NCBI GenBank assembly: GCA_016714165.1
Contig: JADJNU010000001.1
Coordinates: 806,001 to 870,000 of the forward strand
Length of the DNA: 64,000 nt
Direction: 5' to 3'
Source: Bdellovibrionales bacterium
GTDB taxonomy: Bacteria > Bdellovibrionota > Bdellovibrionia > Bdellovibrionales > UBA1609
A model generated the notes under the pieces. It did not search any database and had not been told where the DNA came from. It saw nothing but the letters and a program-made list of their open reading frames with translations. This document shows, piece by piece, positions 19,301 to 27,398 of this stretch; position 1 is the first letter of the stretch, and every line of letters starts with the position of its first letter. The position numbers and the translations under genes are program-made.

Positions 19301-20383
19301 AATAGCTAAAAAAGGAGACGAGGGCGGAGTCGTGTCTTTCGTCCAAGAATAGCGGCTGGCCGAAGAAAACAACTGCCAATTGGAACCATTGTATCCCACG
19401 ACACAAAGCCTATACGTTGTATCTGGATATCCGGAAAAAGAATCTGTGATATGGCTACTGGTTGGACTCGAAACAGAGTAACCAATTGCGCTTGCACAAT
19501 CAGTGCTTGCCTGTGGTCCAAATTTATACCTGTAATCAGTGATTCCTCCCCCACCGACCGTAACATCAAGAGTGGTGTCGTTGCTCAATAGACTCGGCAA
19601 ACCGGTGAGAGATGCCACAACACCATCCCCAGCTCCCTCCAGATCCACAGGGATCACAACTGTCTGCTGTCCATCAAAATATTCAATATTGAATTGCTCC
19701 GAGTAGGAACCTCCAGAAGTCGGTGCCATTTCCAGCTGTATCGCACACGAAGAGCCACCTGCCAAAATGGTTCCGCAAGTACCTCCTGTTCCAGGAAAAA
19801 CTGAACCTGCAAATCCGTATGGCACATCTAGGCCATTGAGAATCATTTGACTCGCATCTATCTCTCCTTGATTTGAAATCTCAAACAGATAGGATCCCGT
19901 GCCACCAACTACCACCGTAGGCAACTGCAGCGGCAGCGGCGCCAGCACCACGAGAGAAGCAGGCTGAGTATTGTCAATAAGCTCGATAGTCATCGAAAGA
20001 GGCTGCTCAAAGGAAAGGCTATTGATCTTCAGTTCAAGACTCGCTGGAGGATCAATTCTCCGGTTAATAACCGAATTGAGCTCAATGGAAAACTCTTGTT
20101 CTCCCGCATTTAACTCTATGCGGCCGGTGGTCCCAGTGAGACGCCCCGCCCCCCCAGCCACCTCCCAAATAACTACGGTTGTGATTTTGACCGATCGACC
20201 GAAGGCAAAATCCAATGTCAAAGATTTTCCTTCTTCCAGAGTCGTCTGGCTATTGAAGGACGTAACCGGAATAATGTCGGCAATGAACCCATCACTTGGC
20301 GGAGTGGGCTCTGACAGAGTGCAGCCTACCAGCAGTAAGGCGAAACACCCATAAACAGCTATTTTTCCACTTACGTTCTTCAT
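16364..20383 (-). CDS. RCC1-repeat lipoprotein with 14 propeller blades
   Basis: 1339 residues. Lipobox LLVGC (Cys 21) predicts an exported lipoprotein. An N-terminal Calx-beta-like region (about 40-140) is followed by a choice-of-anchor-type Ig domain (about 150-250, with CGTILAGGSSCAIQL), further Ig-like modules (about 255-435), and an SbsA-like Ig domain (about 445-545). From about residue 555 to the end there are 14 RCC1 repeats of about 50 residues. Each carries a H-x-C-A/G-L/I motif and a Y/F-C-W-G-x-G-x-x-G-x-L-G-x-G motif. Fourteen equals two seven-bladed propellers. The paired cysteines in every blade (C-x9/10-C) suggest disulfides in an oxidising compartment. It heads the block with proteins B (4-nt overlap) and A. 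Likely a surface or ligand-binding protein; the ligand is unknown. Confidence 0.85.
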   Translation of the reverse strand: MKNVSGKIAVYGCFALLLVGCTLSEPTPPSDGFIADIIPVTSFNSQTTLEEGKSLTLDFAFGRSVKITTVVIWEVAGGAGRLTGTTGRIELNAGEQEFSIELNSVINRRIDPPASLELKINSLSFEQPLSMTIELIDNTQPASLVVLAPLPLQLPTVVVGGTGSYLFEISNQGEIDASQMILNGLDVPYGFAGSVFPGTGGTCGTILAGGSSCAIQLEMAPTSGGSYSEQFNIEYFDGQQTVVIPVDLEGAGDGVVASLTGLPSLLSNDTTLDVTVGGGGITDYRYKFGPQASTDCASAIGYSVSSPTSSHITDSFSGYPDTTYRLCVVGYNGSNWQLFSSASRYSWTKDTTPPSSPFLAIEAGSTHTQNINATLDISSSDAQYMYVTNAPGCLIGGNWESYQSTKSWTLQSENSVNSVYIQFRDQIGNLSACISDSIIHDNLGPSVTVNQSASQADPTLSTPIFFDVHFSEVVDPNTFTVLDLQQLGTATEVIWRITSIDNQDFILEAFSINQGGTVIPKIISEGITDVAGNKNQASTSLDNQVIYNVVEFYFRDIFVGGSHSCAISNSNKTYCWGSNSEGQLGNGTNLANPIDSRVPSLVSTAGLEGGNHKGFERLSLSDYFSCALSFSRHSFCWGRAEEHDHGRGDAVNAYSDSNVPVSPNTSNTTYWNSHLGGVPYQNIRDITSGESHVCLINHDNKLFCWGNAGNGLLGNNENNSLNNYQVPVMVDISLISNYSHSKYLTAGRTHTCALAADNQVFCWGRNNYGQIGIGNVTDQLRPAQYVNTSGLTGFSGFISVSAGGYHSCGLSVDGKAYCWGRGDSGQLGNGIVSDQTLPVEVNTSSLSGNVRWIQLSAGQEHTCAIATDGRSFCWGKFSSGRLGTGSLSNEALPVQVMYGPGLQLMGLTKIAAGKEHTCGLRYDGKAFCWGHQGSEGRLGNNGTTPIEYPVSVAVDGLLSSQSFTQVSAGTDHTCALSSKGHVYCWGRGENGQLGGGVFTDPLPKLINESSLPANSGMIQISANGGHTCGITTLGSAYCWGIGTDGELGFGGVANQGTPVAVDVSGIINFPGFKKISSGLRHTCGLLGDGRAYCWGYGIFGQLGYGDIVSKTRPQLVDTSSIVDFKGFRDLSAGKHHTCGLSQENKVYCWGYGANGRLGYGLLSNKLLPYPVNDSSLPLNTYFSAVAVGGEHSCGVLSNGGGYCWGNGVQGQLGNGTQFDRLTPVSIDTSFISGFLGFKDLELGEVHSCATDLKGNPYCWGNGVYGRLGDGQDLNRIRPSFLDLSLVFDYQLTLGLSGGWEHGCAVGTYGQTYCWGRNQYGQLGNGSFVNDMSARKVSFP

Positions 20384-20393
20384 AATATATATC

Positions 20394-20433
20394 TCACGAG
20401 CGTGACATATATAGATCGGGTCTTTCCAGCCAA
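20394..20433 (-). promoter_or_regulatory. candidate promoter and inverted repeat before the RCC1 lipoprotein gene
   Basis: On the minus strand a TTGGCT (20428-20433) is separated by 16 bp from TATATG (20406-20411). Next to the -10, at 20394-20405, lies the inverted repeat TCACG-AG-CGTGA, in the position of an operator about 11-22 bp before the ATG. Sequence match only. Confidence 0.3.
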
Positions 20434-20618
20434 GCCTTTATGTTTAAGGGCTATTTCCAATTATTTATGAATGAATTCTCGCTTTTATTGAGGATGAATT
20501 CTCGAACACGTTCTCAATGCGAATCGTTTTTCTCATTTCCGGGCAAACATTATCGATTATCACAAAAAGCCGTCTCATTTTTTTCATTCGCCCCGCGAGA
20601 TCCAATAAGAACACGCAG

Positions 20619-21185
20619 CTATCGCCCGGTTGAATCCGAAATCCAGGACCAGCCTCTGAAGCGCAGAATTCGCGATAATCGAGGTCCCAGAATTGACTGT
20701 TTGAGATTAAACATCCAAGGCCACGCAAGAAATTTCAGAATATGAATAATTCTGGACATTACCTGAGCATAGCAATAATTAAGAGAAGCCACTGCCTTGT
20801 AAACAGGCGCCCCGAATCCCTGTGGAGATGACTCTAAATCCTGAGTAAAAATCCACTTTGGTGAAAATTTCGTCGCGATAATGTCCGTCCCGCAGTGGCA
20901 GTAAGATTTTGTACAGAGAACCGCCTTCGTCGGGAATATCATTTTCGTATTTGAAATATGGCCAATTATTCCACCCACTCGACAACCGGCTCGAAGTACA
21001 TTCCCCTCTGAATCAATAAAAATTTGCTCAAGTCCTATTTCACACTTCCATCCGATAAAATTGGTTTGCCCCTTCGCAAGCAGAGAATTAGCATCCAATT
21101 CAAATATTTTTCTCGGCGGACCAACAACACCCCCGTCCACATTCTCAATCGAGGCATTGTCCTTGAACTTGCGATCCGGTCCTAC
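20619..21185 (-). CDS. radical SAM protein, C-terminal SPASM-like part (frameshifted)
   Basis: Coding continues here in a different frame from the radical SAM segment ending at 21182. From VGPDRKFKDN onward it runs through WKCEIGLEQIFIDSEGNV and several cysteines (AGCRVGG, VLCTKSYCHCGTD), the pattern of a SPASM-type auxiliary iron-sulfur domain. A single missing base near 21183-21188 would join the two parts into one protein of about 400 residues. The last 70 residues are less convincing and could also be out of frame. The first ATG inside is at 21140. It lies directly upstream of the RCC1 lipoprotein gene on the same strand. Confidence 0.5.
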   Translation of the reverse strand, partial: VGPDRKFKDNASIENVDGGVVGPPRKIFELDANSLLAKGQTNFIGWKCEIGLEQIFIDSEGNVLRAGCRVGGIIGHISNTKMIFPTKAVLCTKSYCHCGTDIIATKFSPKWIFTQDLESSPQGFGAPVYKAVASLNYCYAQVMSRIIHILKFLAWPWMFNLKQSILGPRLSRILRFRGWSWISDSTGR

Positions 21186-21859
21186 CGAAAAATAGGATCG
21201 TCAAAACGCCCTGCTTGGTCAGCTGAGTACTCTGTCGGAAGAGCATGAAGACCGCTAAAATCCTCAGCAATGGGAGCATATTCAATCGTTGTCAATGAGC
21301 CATACCCAAGAGAAAACCTCAAATTTTCTCCAAACGAAATTGACCGATCCCACAGCCGACGTTCAACTGGCATCATCAAACGAACTCTGACATCACAAAA
21401 AAAAGAGGAACCGATCACAGTCTCCATAAAACGCTGATCATGGGAAAACTCTGGGTGATAGCTCAAATTTAACCAAGACAGCAGGGGTGCGATCTTCTTG
21501 AAATATGAAAGTCCTCTCGAACCGTTGCTCGTGAGGCCCATTGAAATTCCGCGAGCGTGAAGCCAAGCCACAAGATCTGCGAAATGAGGCCAAAGCGTTG
21601 GCTCACCTCCACTAAATGAAACCACAATCCGACGATCTTTGTAATGTTCCAAAAATCTTTCGAGGAAGGAAATAGCATGATCATATTCAAGACGCTGGCC
21701 CGATCTACCCCAATTATTCTTATGACAGTAGGAACATCGGTAATTGCACTGTCCATTTAACATCCAACACAAGTGGATGTATGGAGATCTGTTCTCTCTC
21801 AGGTAGGATCCCATAATTGCATCTACGGGAGGACGTTGAGCTGATTTTACAAATGACAC
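21182..21859 (-). CDS. radical SAM enzyme, N-terminal part
   Basis: 225 residues. The [4Fe-4S]-binding motif CNYRCSYC is at about residues 38-45. It is followed by the SAM-binding SFSGGEPTLWPHF motif (about 100-112) and the downstream strand GLTSNGSRG, all diagnostic of the radical SAM superfamily. The segment stops at DDPIFR, but the next frame carries a cysteine-rich SPASM-like region, so the gene is probably one frameshifted unit. SPASM proteins commonly modify peptides or proteins; the substrate here is unknown. Lying head-to-tail with the surface lipoprotein block, it might act on one of those products (speculative). Confidence 0.8.
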   Translation of the reverse strand: MSFVKSAQRPPVDAIMGSYLRENRSPYIHLCWMLNGQCNYRCSYCHKNNWGRSGQRLEYDHAISFLERFLEHYKDRRIVVSFSGGEPTLWPHFADLVAWLHARGISMGLTSNGSRGLSYFKKIAPLLSWLNLSYHPEFSHDQRFMETVIGSSFFCDVRVRLMMPVERRLWDRSISFGENLRFSLGYGSLTTIEYAPIAEDFSGLHALPTEYSADQAGRFDDPIFR

Positions 21860-21934
21860 TTAAATTGAAACCCCGAAAAATTATCGCCACTTTAGCATGC
21901 AGATGGTGGATCTTACCTGGCCCCCTCCACTCAT

Positions 21935-22076
21935 TCTACTTTTTTCTTTTGGCTAAAACTCCCAGCTCATCCCGCTACCCAAAATCAATTCCAACGCCTT
22001 CTCTGATTCTGCATCTATCTCTGCTTGGCCTCTCAAAACCGTCATAAGCTATGAGTATCACTGTTTGTGCAAAGCG
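21935..22076 (-). repeat. dispersed repeat related to the hisIE 3' end, copy 1
   Basis: About 140 bp. The left 60 bp match the last codons of hisIE at 33065-33150 (shared end VLAKRKK and stop, with a short internal deletion). The remaining 80 bp are clearly similar to 23275-23388 but not to hisIE. Read on the minus strand, the best frame gives VLRGQAEIDAESEKALELIL, then GSGMSW, resembling copy 2. It lies between the radical SAM gene and a gene remnant and is probably non-functional. Confidence 0.65.
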
Positions 22077-22547
22077 CAAATCCTGGATTCGTGACGCCCT
22101 CCTTCCCAGCAGCCCAAGACCGTAATCCGCCCAGCAACTGAATTTCCAAGCGCGGGGAAAAATGCAATTCATCAGTTTTGCTCTTCCGATGTCTGTCGGC
22201 GCGTAATTCGGATCGGCGATATTTTCTCGCACCATAAGCACAATTGACTCCACCAAAGATTTTCCATTTCGCTATTCAGCGAGTCGATTGATGCCTGTCC
22301 CAAATGGATTAACTGAGCAACTAGCACCTTCCAGTTCATTGGTAGATCGGATATACCGTACGTTGGAGAACCGGCCTATCCGACACCTATCACACTCATT
22401 TTTGGGCGTCATGGAGGGGTCGAGAGTCAACCAAATTTGATTTGGCGCGGGACCAGAAGGACTCCACAAATGACCACATGGCATCAGTTTTGCTGCGCAT
22501 TCTCGCAAAGCTGGAAACCAGCCATAATCATGGGAGCAGAAATGCAA
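21975..22547 (-). pseudogene. remnant of an unrecognised gene with in-frame TAG
   Basis: Two segments lie in the same frame (22547-22272 and 22271-21975), separated only by TAG at 22272-22274 where CAG (Gln) would fit: RLAE-stop-RNGKSLVESI. The first part is cysteine-rich (REC, MPCGHLW, NECDRCRIG), reminiscent of an iron-sulfur or SPASM-like segment. The second reads GRAKLMNCIFPRAW. No good start codon or ribosome binding site is visible, the 5' end runs under the oppositely oriented exported-protein gene, and the 3' end merges into a dispersed repeat. I do not recognise the family. Confidence 0.4.
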
Positions 22548-23111
22548 GTGATAATTTTGTACACAGTCTTGTTCTTTTTATCAATACCTCTTAAAGCATC
22601 CGCTGCTCCAGAAAATTTGGTACTCAGTATTTCGCCTCAACGTTTCTTCACAGCCACAAGTGAGCAATTCCCAATCAATCACATGAGACGACTAGATTGG
22701 GGGCTCTGGGATTTTACTGTCGATGCAACAGTAACTTTCCTTATCGAATTCTCGGTTCCTGGGCATAGTGGGAAGTCAGTTGATAATCTGACTATAGAAA
22801 CTACAATCGCAGCCGCCGAGGGAATTCTAACGACGGCATTTCCTCCGGATTCCACGATCCGCCTAAATTTAAAGGAGGCCATCGAGAGAATCCAACAGAA
22901 ACGATCAAACATAACCGTCACCGGAATTTCTATTCAATCAATCGAAATTTGGATCACGAATTATCTGGTGCATGTAGCTGCTTATATTCTATATCCCGAA
23001 GCCGCCAATTTGATCACCGAACCGGCAAAAGAAATGAAATGGCCTATTGCTTTGAATAATCAATACGGCGAATATTTTCAATTTGAAGTAGAGCTAAAGC
23101 CCATCCAATAA
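22542..23111 (+). CDS. exported protein of unknown function
   Basis: 189 residues from the ATG at 22542; ATG 22530 is also possible. Both give a typical signal peptide (MQVIILYTVLFFLSIPLKASA, cleavage after ASA). A longer frame to 22437 would place a charged, cysteine-containing stretch before the signal peptide and is not favoured. The mature part looks like beta-strands alternating with one helix (LKEAIERIQQKRS) and ends FQFEVELKPIQ. No domain recognised. It is the first of several exported orphan proteins in the 22.5-31.5 kb zone and has no same-strand partner. Confidence 0.65.
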   Translation: MQVIILYTVLFFLSIPLKASAAPENLVLSISPQRFFTATSEQFPINHMRRLDWGLWDFTVDATVTFLIEFSVPGHSGKSVDNLTIETTIAAAEGILTTAFPPDSTIRLNLKEAIERIQQKRSNITVTGISIQSIEIWITNYLVHVAAYILYPEAANLITEPAKEMKWPIALNNQYGEYFQFEVELKPIQ

Positions 23112-23189
23112 CCCATGATTCGCCGTGCATAGAGGGTCAAGGTGCCATTTTCCAAAAGTACTTTCTTGGCTAGTGGAAATGTGTTCTGG

Positions 23190-23388
23190 TGTTCAAATGC
23201 AATCCATTTGTTTGTCCTACTTTTTTCTTTGAGCTAAGACCTCCAGCACAGCGATCCAGCTCATCCTTTTAACTCATCCCGCTAGCCAAAATTAATTCCA
23301 ACGCTTGCTCTGATTCTGCGTCTATCTGTGCTTTGCCTCCCAAAACCGCCATAAGCTATGAGTATCTCTATTTATGCAAGGCACAAAA
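23190..23388 (-). repeat. dispersed repeat related to the hisIE 3' end, copy 2
   Basis: This occupies most of the 322-bp gene-free stretch 23112-23433. Positions 23216-23285 resemble the hisIE tail; 23275-23388 match copy 1 at high similarity. The left 30 bp (23190-23220) resemble the left end of copy 3 at 28432-28463. Minus-strand reading gives MAVLGGKAQIDAES, then EQALELILASGMS and stop. Nothing else was seen in this stretch. Confidence 0.65.
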
Positions 23389-23433
23389 ACTGGCAACGAT
23401 CTTTACATCATAAAATGACTAATTTAACTCTCT

Positions 23434-23802
23434 CTATCGAGGAAGCTCTATTGTACAACGAGAAATTGGTTTCTTGACTAGGTCTTTCCTAAGATAGGTT
23501 AACTTAAATCGATCACTGCTATCCATTGCTTGAAATAAGGCAGAATCTTCTTCAGGCATGCGCTCCAAAATTTTTGATAGCAATTCTCCTTTTGTCCAAA
23601 TCACTGCGCGAAGCTCCCTTGCGCCAGTCAATGGCTCTTCATTCAGCCATTTAACTAAGCGATCGTAAACCCAGTCTGGAGCGTTAGAATTGCCTTTAAC
23701 CAGTCCAAATCCCATGGCCATGATTTTGTCATTTGTCCAAATTTCGTTGTAACTGTCATGAGTCCCTTTGCCAGGGGAACTGATTTTTACTTTGGAGAAC
23801 AG
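23434..23802 (-). CDS. probable C-terminal part of the large exported NTase/ART-like protein
   Basis: Open frame of about 122 codons reading KVKISSPGKGTHDSYNEIW, then DRLVKWLNEEPLTGARELRA, ending SRCTIELPR. It is in the same frame as the 23809-26538 segment, separated by TGA and TAA within 12 bp. Reading the short interval in another frame gives VDKCDFNCSPK, which would bridge the two parts if a compensating pair of single-base indels is assumed. The first ATG (23721) falls inside a clearly coding stretch and has no ribosome binding site, so this is more likely a detached tail than an independent gene. Confidence 0.45.
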   Translation of the reverse strand: MFSKVKISSPGKGTHDSYNEIWTNDKIMAMGFGLVKGNSNAPDWVYDRLVKWLNEEPLTGARELRAVIWTKGELLSKILERMPEEDSALFQAMDSSDRFKLTYLRKDLVKKPISRCTIELPR

Positions 23803-23808
23803 TTAAAA

Positions 23809-26538
23809 TCACATTTGTCGACTAAAATTTACGTTTTTGATTCCAGCACTCTCGTGTCCATACAAAGGATAAAGAACCAAAAATAGCTTGTTCAGATGAG
23901 ACGGCTCTGCCTTTTCAATCTCGGATTGGAAAAGTTGCTCCAAAGAAGGAGTGGCATGGCGTTGACTTGAAATTATTCTTAATGCCCTACCCATCCGACG
24001 AGTTTCTCCCGAAATTATGTCATTTATGAGATTTTTCTGCCAAGAGACCGGCAAGGTGGGAGCCGAACAAATATATTCCAACAGCCGGCCTTTTGCTGTA
24101 TACTCCCACAAGGAGGCGATTCGTTCATAAATTTGATCAGTCCATTCCTGTCCCTTTAGAAGCCTCTCTGACAGAATGGGAAGTTCAAATTTTGGAATGT
24201 AAAACCCCTCGGGATAAATATCAGAACTACCACCGTCTTGGTATTTAGGCTCCAGCTTCGCCAAAAATTCACTTCTCAACAATAACATCTGAGACCTGGA
24301 TGGACGATAATCCTTAAGGATTTGATCTAATTCCGTTCGTGCCGTGGATGTGAATTGGCGAACAATATCTTTAAGTACCTCAGTCGGAAGATGCTTTTGG
24401 GTTTGCAATATTGTAACTACATATGGATTTAGGACCGCATAGCCAGAGGAATTTTTCATGTTTCGTCTTTTGTAAAGTCTAAGAATTGACTCTTCATCAA
24501 GCTTGGGAAAATGTGCTCTCCCAATCTTTTCTGCCGATTTGTTAAATGAATCAGGGTTAATGATATCACTTATGAACGAGGAGATCAGCCTCTGAGTCAG
24601 TCTGGAAATAGTCAAATCAAGATCACTTTTAAAATTTGTCTGTAGGTCACTATCCGCAAGCTTTTCCATTTGGGTAAAAAGATCAATTTTTTGAGCCAAG
24701 TTAAGAATTGGAAGGTCAGCTAGGTTTTGTCCGAAAATATTGAACTTGGATCTTAGAATCCTTAACAAGTTGAGAAAGTCGGCAGCCGAGCCATCTTTTG
24801 GTTTCACCAAATACACTAAGCTACTCAACTCAGACTCAGACTCAGAAAGATTCGAAGTACGTAACACAGCGGCTACAACACTTTTGTCGATGGGCAAATC
24901 ATGTCCCTCTCGTTTGAAAAAGGATGTGTCATATTCAAGTCCCAGCCGTCCAGAATGAACAAACAAACTCGTTAATAACTCGCGACAGAAATTCGAACAA
25001 ACAGAGTTTGCCCTTAGCTCTGAGAAAAAAGCAATCTGAGCATCCCTGGGGGCTTTTCTGACTTTAAGATAAATGAGATCTTGTAACGCACGAAGGCCTG
25101 AAATCTGAGGAATTGCGTTCATGAGTAACTGGCGTTCATCCGGATTTTGCAGGTCAAAGTCAATTGTCGTCCAATGGAGAGAAGCGATATGTTCCGCTAA
25201 TGGTCTATTTTTTCTTAGGAGAATTCGGAAACTTTCTGGATGCGAAGCAAACCAAATTTTCCCATTGGATGATTTCCAGAGGTGATCGGTTAGCTTCGAG
25301 TATATGGAGACCCCTCTTGCCGAAAGTTGCTTGGCATTATACTCAAGAAAGGCGGAATGCAAATAGGCGTGGGAAGACGAATACGGAAGGTCAATAAAAT
25401 CAGAAAGCAGGCCCTGCATGAAATGATCGGGTGGAAGGTCTAACATCGAGAAAACCTGACCCCCAATTTGTTCAAAGTACATTTTGATCAGTTGAGTTCT
25501 ATTGACTAATTCTTTGGCAAAGATTGATACCAAGTGAGCCAAATCGGCCCTATTTTGGAGCGGTCTCAGTATGCTGAATAAAACCCTTAAGACTGATTGC
25601 GCCTGAAATTCTGTGAGAGAGGTTTTTGACAATCGAATGGCATTTTCAAGTAAAGAGGTCCGAGTCACTCTTTCAATCTGTAACCGACCAGGATTATGAG
25701 GATCTTCAAGAGCCTGGCGGGTCAAAATCACATACCAATCGCCCACAACAGAAAAGTCCACACCTTGGACAGCCCCTGGCGACAAAATTATCTTAACGTC
25801 GTAGTCACCGTATCCTAGTGAACCGAACTGCGTGGCAGGATAAAATCCCTGGGGAGCATGCACAGATTTCGTTGCTCGTCCCTTGATGACACTGGCGTTA
25901 TCCGAAACCCACAAGGCACCAAGGCCGATGCTTTGTGCGGCCTGAATATGAGTTCTGTGATAGAGAGTCAAGGAGCGACCTATCGGGTCTCTCTGCTTTG
26001 CCTTTTGTTTTTGTTCCTGTGTTCGATTTGGCAAAGTCTTCAACAAACGCATATCTGCGATCCCCGCTTCGACAAGGAGATCTGTGATGCCAAATTCAGA
26101 GAGGAGTTTATGTGTTCGTTCTGAATTTGATGAATACAACTGAAGCTTTTCATGCGCAAGCACTTCTTTCTCTCCAAACTTGCTGGCCTCTGTGACTAGG
26201 GAATTTCCAGACTTCAATATTTTCAAAACCTCGGCACGATGGTTGCCAACCAAGAAGGTGAGGAGCTCTCTGATCGCCGATATGGATTTTATAGAAGTGT
26301 TCATCCAACCAAATTCAGAGATATAACGAATCCATCTGAATGCTTGGACAAGACTTTTAGATACGCTCAACTTTGACATCACATCCAGATTAATTCTGAA
26401 TTCAAACTCGCCATTCAAGAATTGCTGAATTCCCCAACGACAAAAATTTGTCTTCCGGCCATTGACGGTCGCGTCTAGCTGAGATGGAAAGACAATTCCT
26501 GCCGGAGAGATCACTATATTGGAGGTTGGTTCGAAGGC
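23809..26538 (-). CDS. large exported protein with ART-like segment, middle part (after in-frame TAG)
   Basis: About 909 codons in the same frame as the upstream 26539-27048 segment; only a TAG separates them. The first GTG is at 26514. Residues are numbered from that GTG. It begins with a strand-rich region, then SKSLVQAFRWIRYISEFGW (about 47-70), which resembles the helical part after the head of CCA-adding or poly(A) polymerases. Around 180-260, SLTLYHRT and GYGDYDVKIILSPGAVQGVD have the spacing and look of an ADP-ribosyltransferase-like fold. The remaining 600 residues are helix-rich, without a recognised domain. Function is unproven; a secreted nucleic-acid- or protein-modifying effector is one reading. 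Confidence 0.6.
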   Translation of the reverse strand, partial: AFEPTSNIVISPAGIVFPSQLDATVNGRKTNFCRWGIQQFLNGEFEFRINLDVMSKLSVSKSLVQAFRWIRYISEFGWMNTSIKSISAIRELLTFLVGNHRAEVLKILKSGNSLVTEASKFGEKEVLAHEKLQLYSSNSERTHKLLSEFGITDLLVEAGIADMRLLKTLPNRTQEQKQKAKQRDPIGRSLTLYHRTHIQAAQSIGLGALWVSDNASVIKGRATKSVHAPQGFYPATQFGSLGYGDYDVKIILSPGAVQGVDFSVVGDWYVILTRQALEDPHNPGRLQIERVTRTSLLENAIRLSKTSLTEFQAQSVLRVLFSILRPLQNRADLAHLVSIFAKELVNRTQLIKMYFEQIGGQVFSMLDLPPDHFMQGLLSDFIDLPYSSSHAYLHSAFLEYNAKQLSARGVSIYSKLTDHLWKSSNGKIWFASHPESFRILLRKNRPLAEHIASLHWTTIDFDLQNPDERQLLMNAIPQISGLRALQDLIYLKVRKAPRDAQIAFFSELRANSVCSNFCRELLTSLFVHSGRLGLEYDTSFFKREGHDLPIDKSVVAAVLRTSNLSESESELSSLVYLVKPKDGSAADFLNLLRILRSKFNIFGQNLADLPILNLAQKIDLFTQMEKLADSDLQTNFKSDLDLTISRLTQRLISSFISDIINPDSFNKSAEKIGRAHFPKLDEESILRLYKRRNMKNSSGYAVLNPYVVTILQTQKHLPTEVLKDIVRQFTSTARTELDQILKDYRPSRSQMLLLRSEFLAKLEPKYQDGGSSDIYPEGFYIPKFELPILSERLLKGQEWTDQIYERIASLWEYTAKGRLLEYICSAPTLPVSWQKNLINDIISGETRRMGRALRIISSQRHATPSLEQLFQSEIEKAEPSHLNKLFLVLYPLYGHESAGIKNVNFSRQM

Positions 26539-27048
26539 CTAAGACAAAATAGGATATCTTTTAACCTGTTCATCCATCCAAATTACATCGACGTTTTTAT
26601 AAAAGAGACTGGGAGGAAATGCTTGATTAACAGATTCACTGATACTCTTCTTATCTGTTGAGGGTTCAAAACCTCCTTTTTGGAGGATAACCAAATCAAG
26701 ATCAGAGCCTAGACGATGCCAGTCCAAGTAACTGATGCTTTCAGTCTCTCTCAGTTTTCTTAAGTAAACCTCATAGGAACCAGCTTTCATAATTCCAAGA
26801 ATAACTTCCTGAAGGACCTCTCGACTTGTTCCCCCATAAGTTCCAAAGGTCAAATCAAACGGAAAAAGCCTTTCCTCAAGCGACCTGAACTCATGAATTT
26901 TGGATAAAAATAGACCGGCAGCAACTGATAATTGTTTCTCATTGATTTTAAAATCCTTTCCAACTGAAAACTGTGAACCTTGAATTTCTTCCTGGGAACT
27001 TCCCTGCCCCTGAAATATGACAAGCGACAGGAGGACCAGCACTCTCAT
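26539..27048 (-). CDS. exported nucleotidyltransferase-like N-terminal part (ends at in-frame TAG)
   Basis: The frame is open from 27117, but the ATG at 27048 gives a clean signal peptide (MRVLVLLSLVIFQGQGSSQ), so that start is chosen. The mature region has YGGTSREVLQEVILG followed by HRLGSDLDLVIL and later NVDVIWMD. This arrangement (GG-x-x-R-x-x-L-x-x-x-x-L-G, then a DxD, then a third acidic residue) is that of Pol-beta-type nucleotidyltransferases of the CCA-adding/poly(A) polymerase class. The TAG at 26539-26541 is followed in frame by AFEPTSNIVISPAGIVFP, so the protein should continue into the next segment. Such enzymes are normally cytoplasmic, so the signal peptide is unusual. Confidence 0.6.
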   Translation of the reverse strand: MRVLVLLSLVIFQGQGSSQEEIQGSQFSVGKDFKINEKQLSVAAGLFLSKIHEFRSLEERLFPFDLTFGTYGGTSREVLQEVILGIMKAGSYEVYLRKLRETESISYLDWHRLGSDLDLVILQKGGFEPSTDKKSISESVNQAFPPSLFYKNVDVIWMDEQVKRYPILS

Positions 27049-27130
27049 CCCGATTTTTGGCCCACAAGTTAATAAAAAACCATTGTAACTTGTGATTATC
27101 TTTTTGAGGACTGCCACTCAAATTCTCCTA

Positions 27131-27313
27131 TTAAATTTGCGAATCACTTTTAATAACGTGCAAATCGCGGGCCAAAATATCCACTGATTTCCTTGCTCCT
27201 CTCTCGGTAGAGAGATGATCGCTGAGGTCTCCGAATTGTAGAAGACAACTCGTTTTCGTCAAAACGCAAAGATCAAAATACATCACAAGCCCAGGTACAC
27301 CTGATTTGCTCAC
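27131..27313 (-). CDS. small ORF of unknown function, possibly a fragment
   Basis: 60 codons from a GTG, 13 bp upstream of the open frame of the nucleotidyltransferase-like gene. The sequence (SKSGVPGLVMYFDLCVLTK, then ARDLHVIKSDSQI) looks protein-like, and the frame extends a few codons further upstream without a better start. It could be the end of a decayed gene. Not recognised. Confidence 0.25.
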   Translation of the reverse strand: MSKSGVPGLVMYFDLCVLTKTSCLLQFGDLSDHLSTERGARKSVDILARDLHVIKSDSQI

Positions 27314-27398
27314 AAGGTCTATAGAACTTTGATGGATCTCTCAATTAGAGGCAATTCTCTATTGACAACTGCAATGGCTCGGAATGTGATCTAAGGAG

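Noticed and set aside
20465..20728. 87-codon minus-strand open frame between the radical SAM and RCC1 genes
   Set aside because: It overlaps the end of the SPASM-like segment in another frame, has no ribosome binding site and no recognisable features. It could be the true end of the radical SAM gene after another indel, but I cannot show it.
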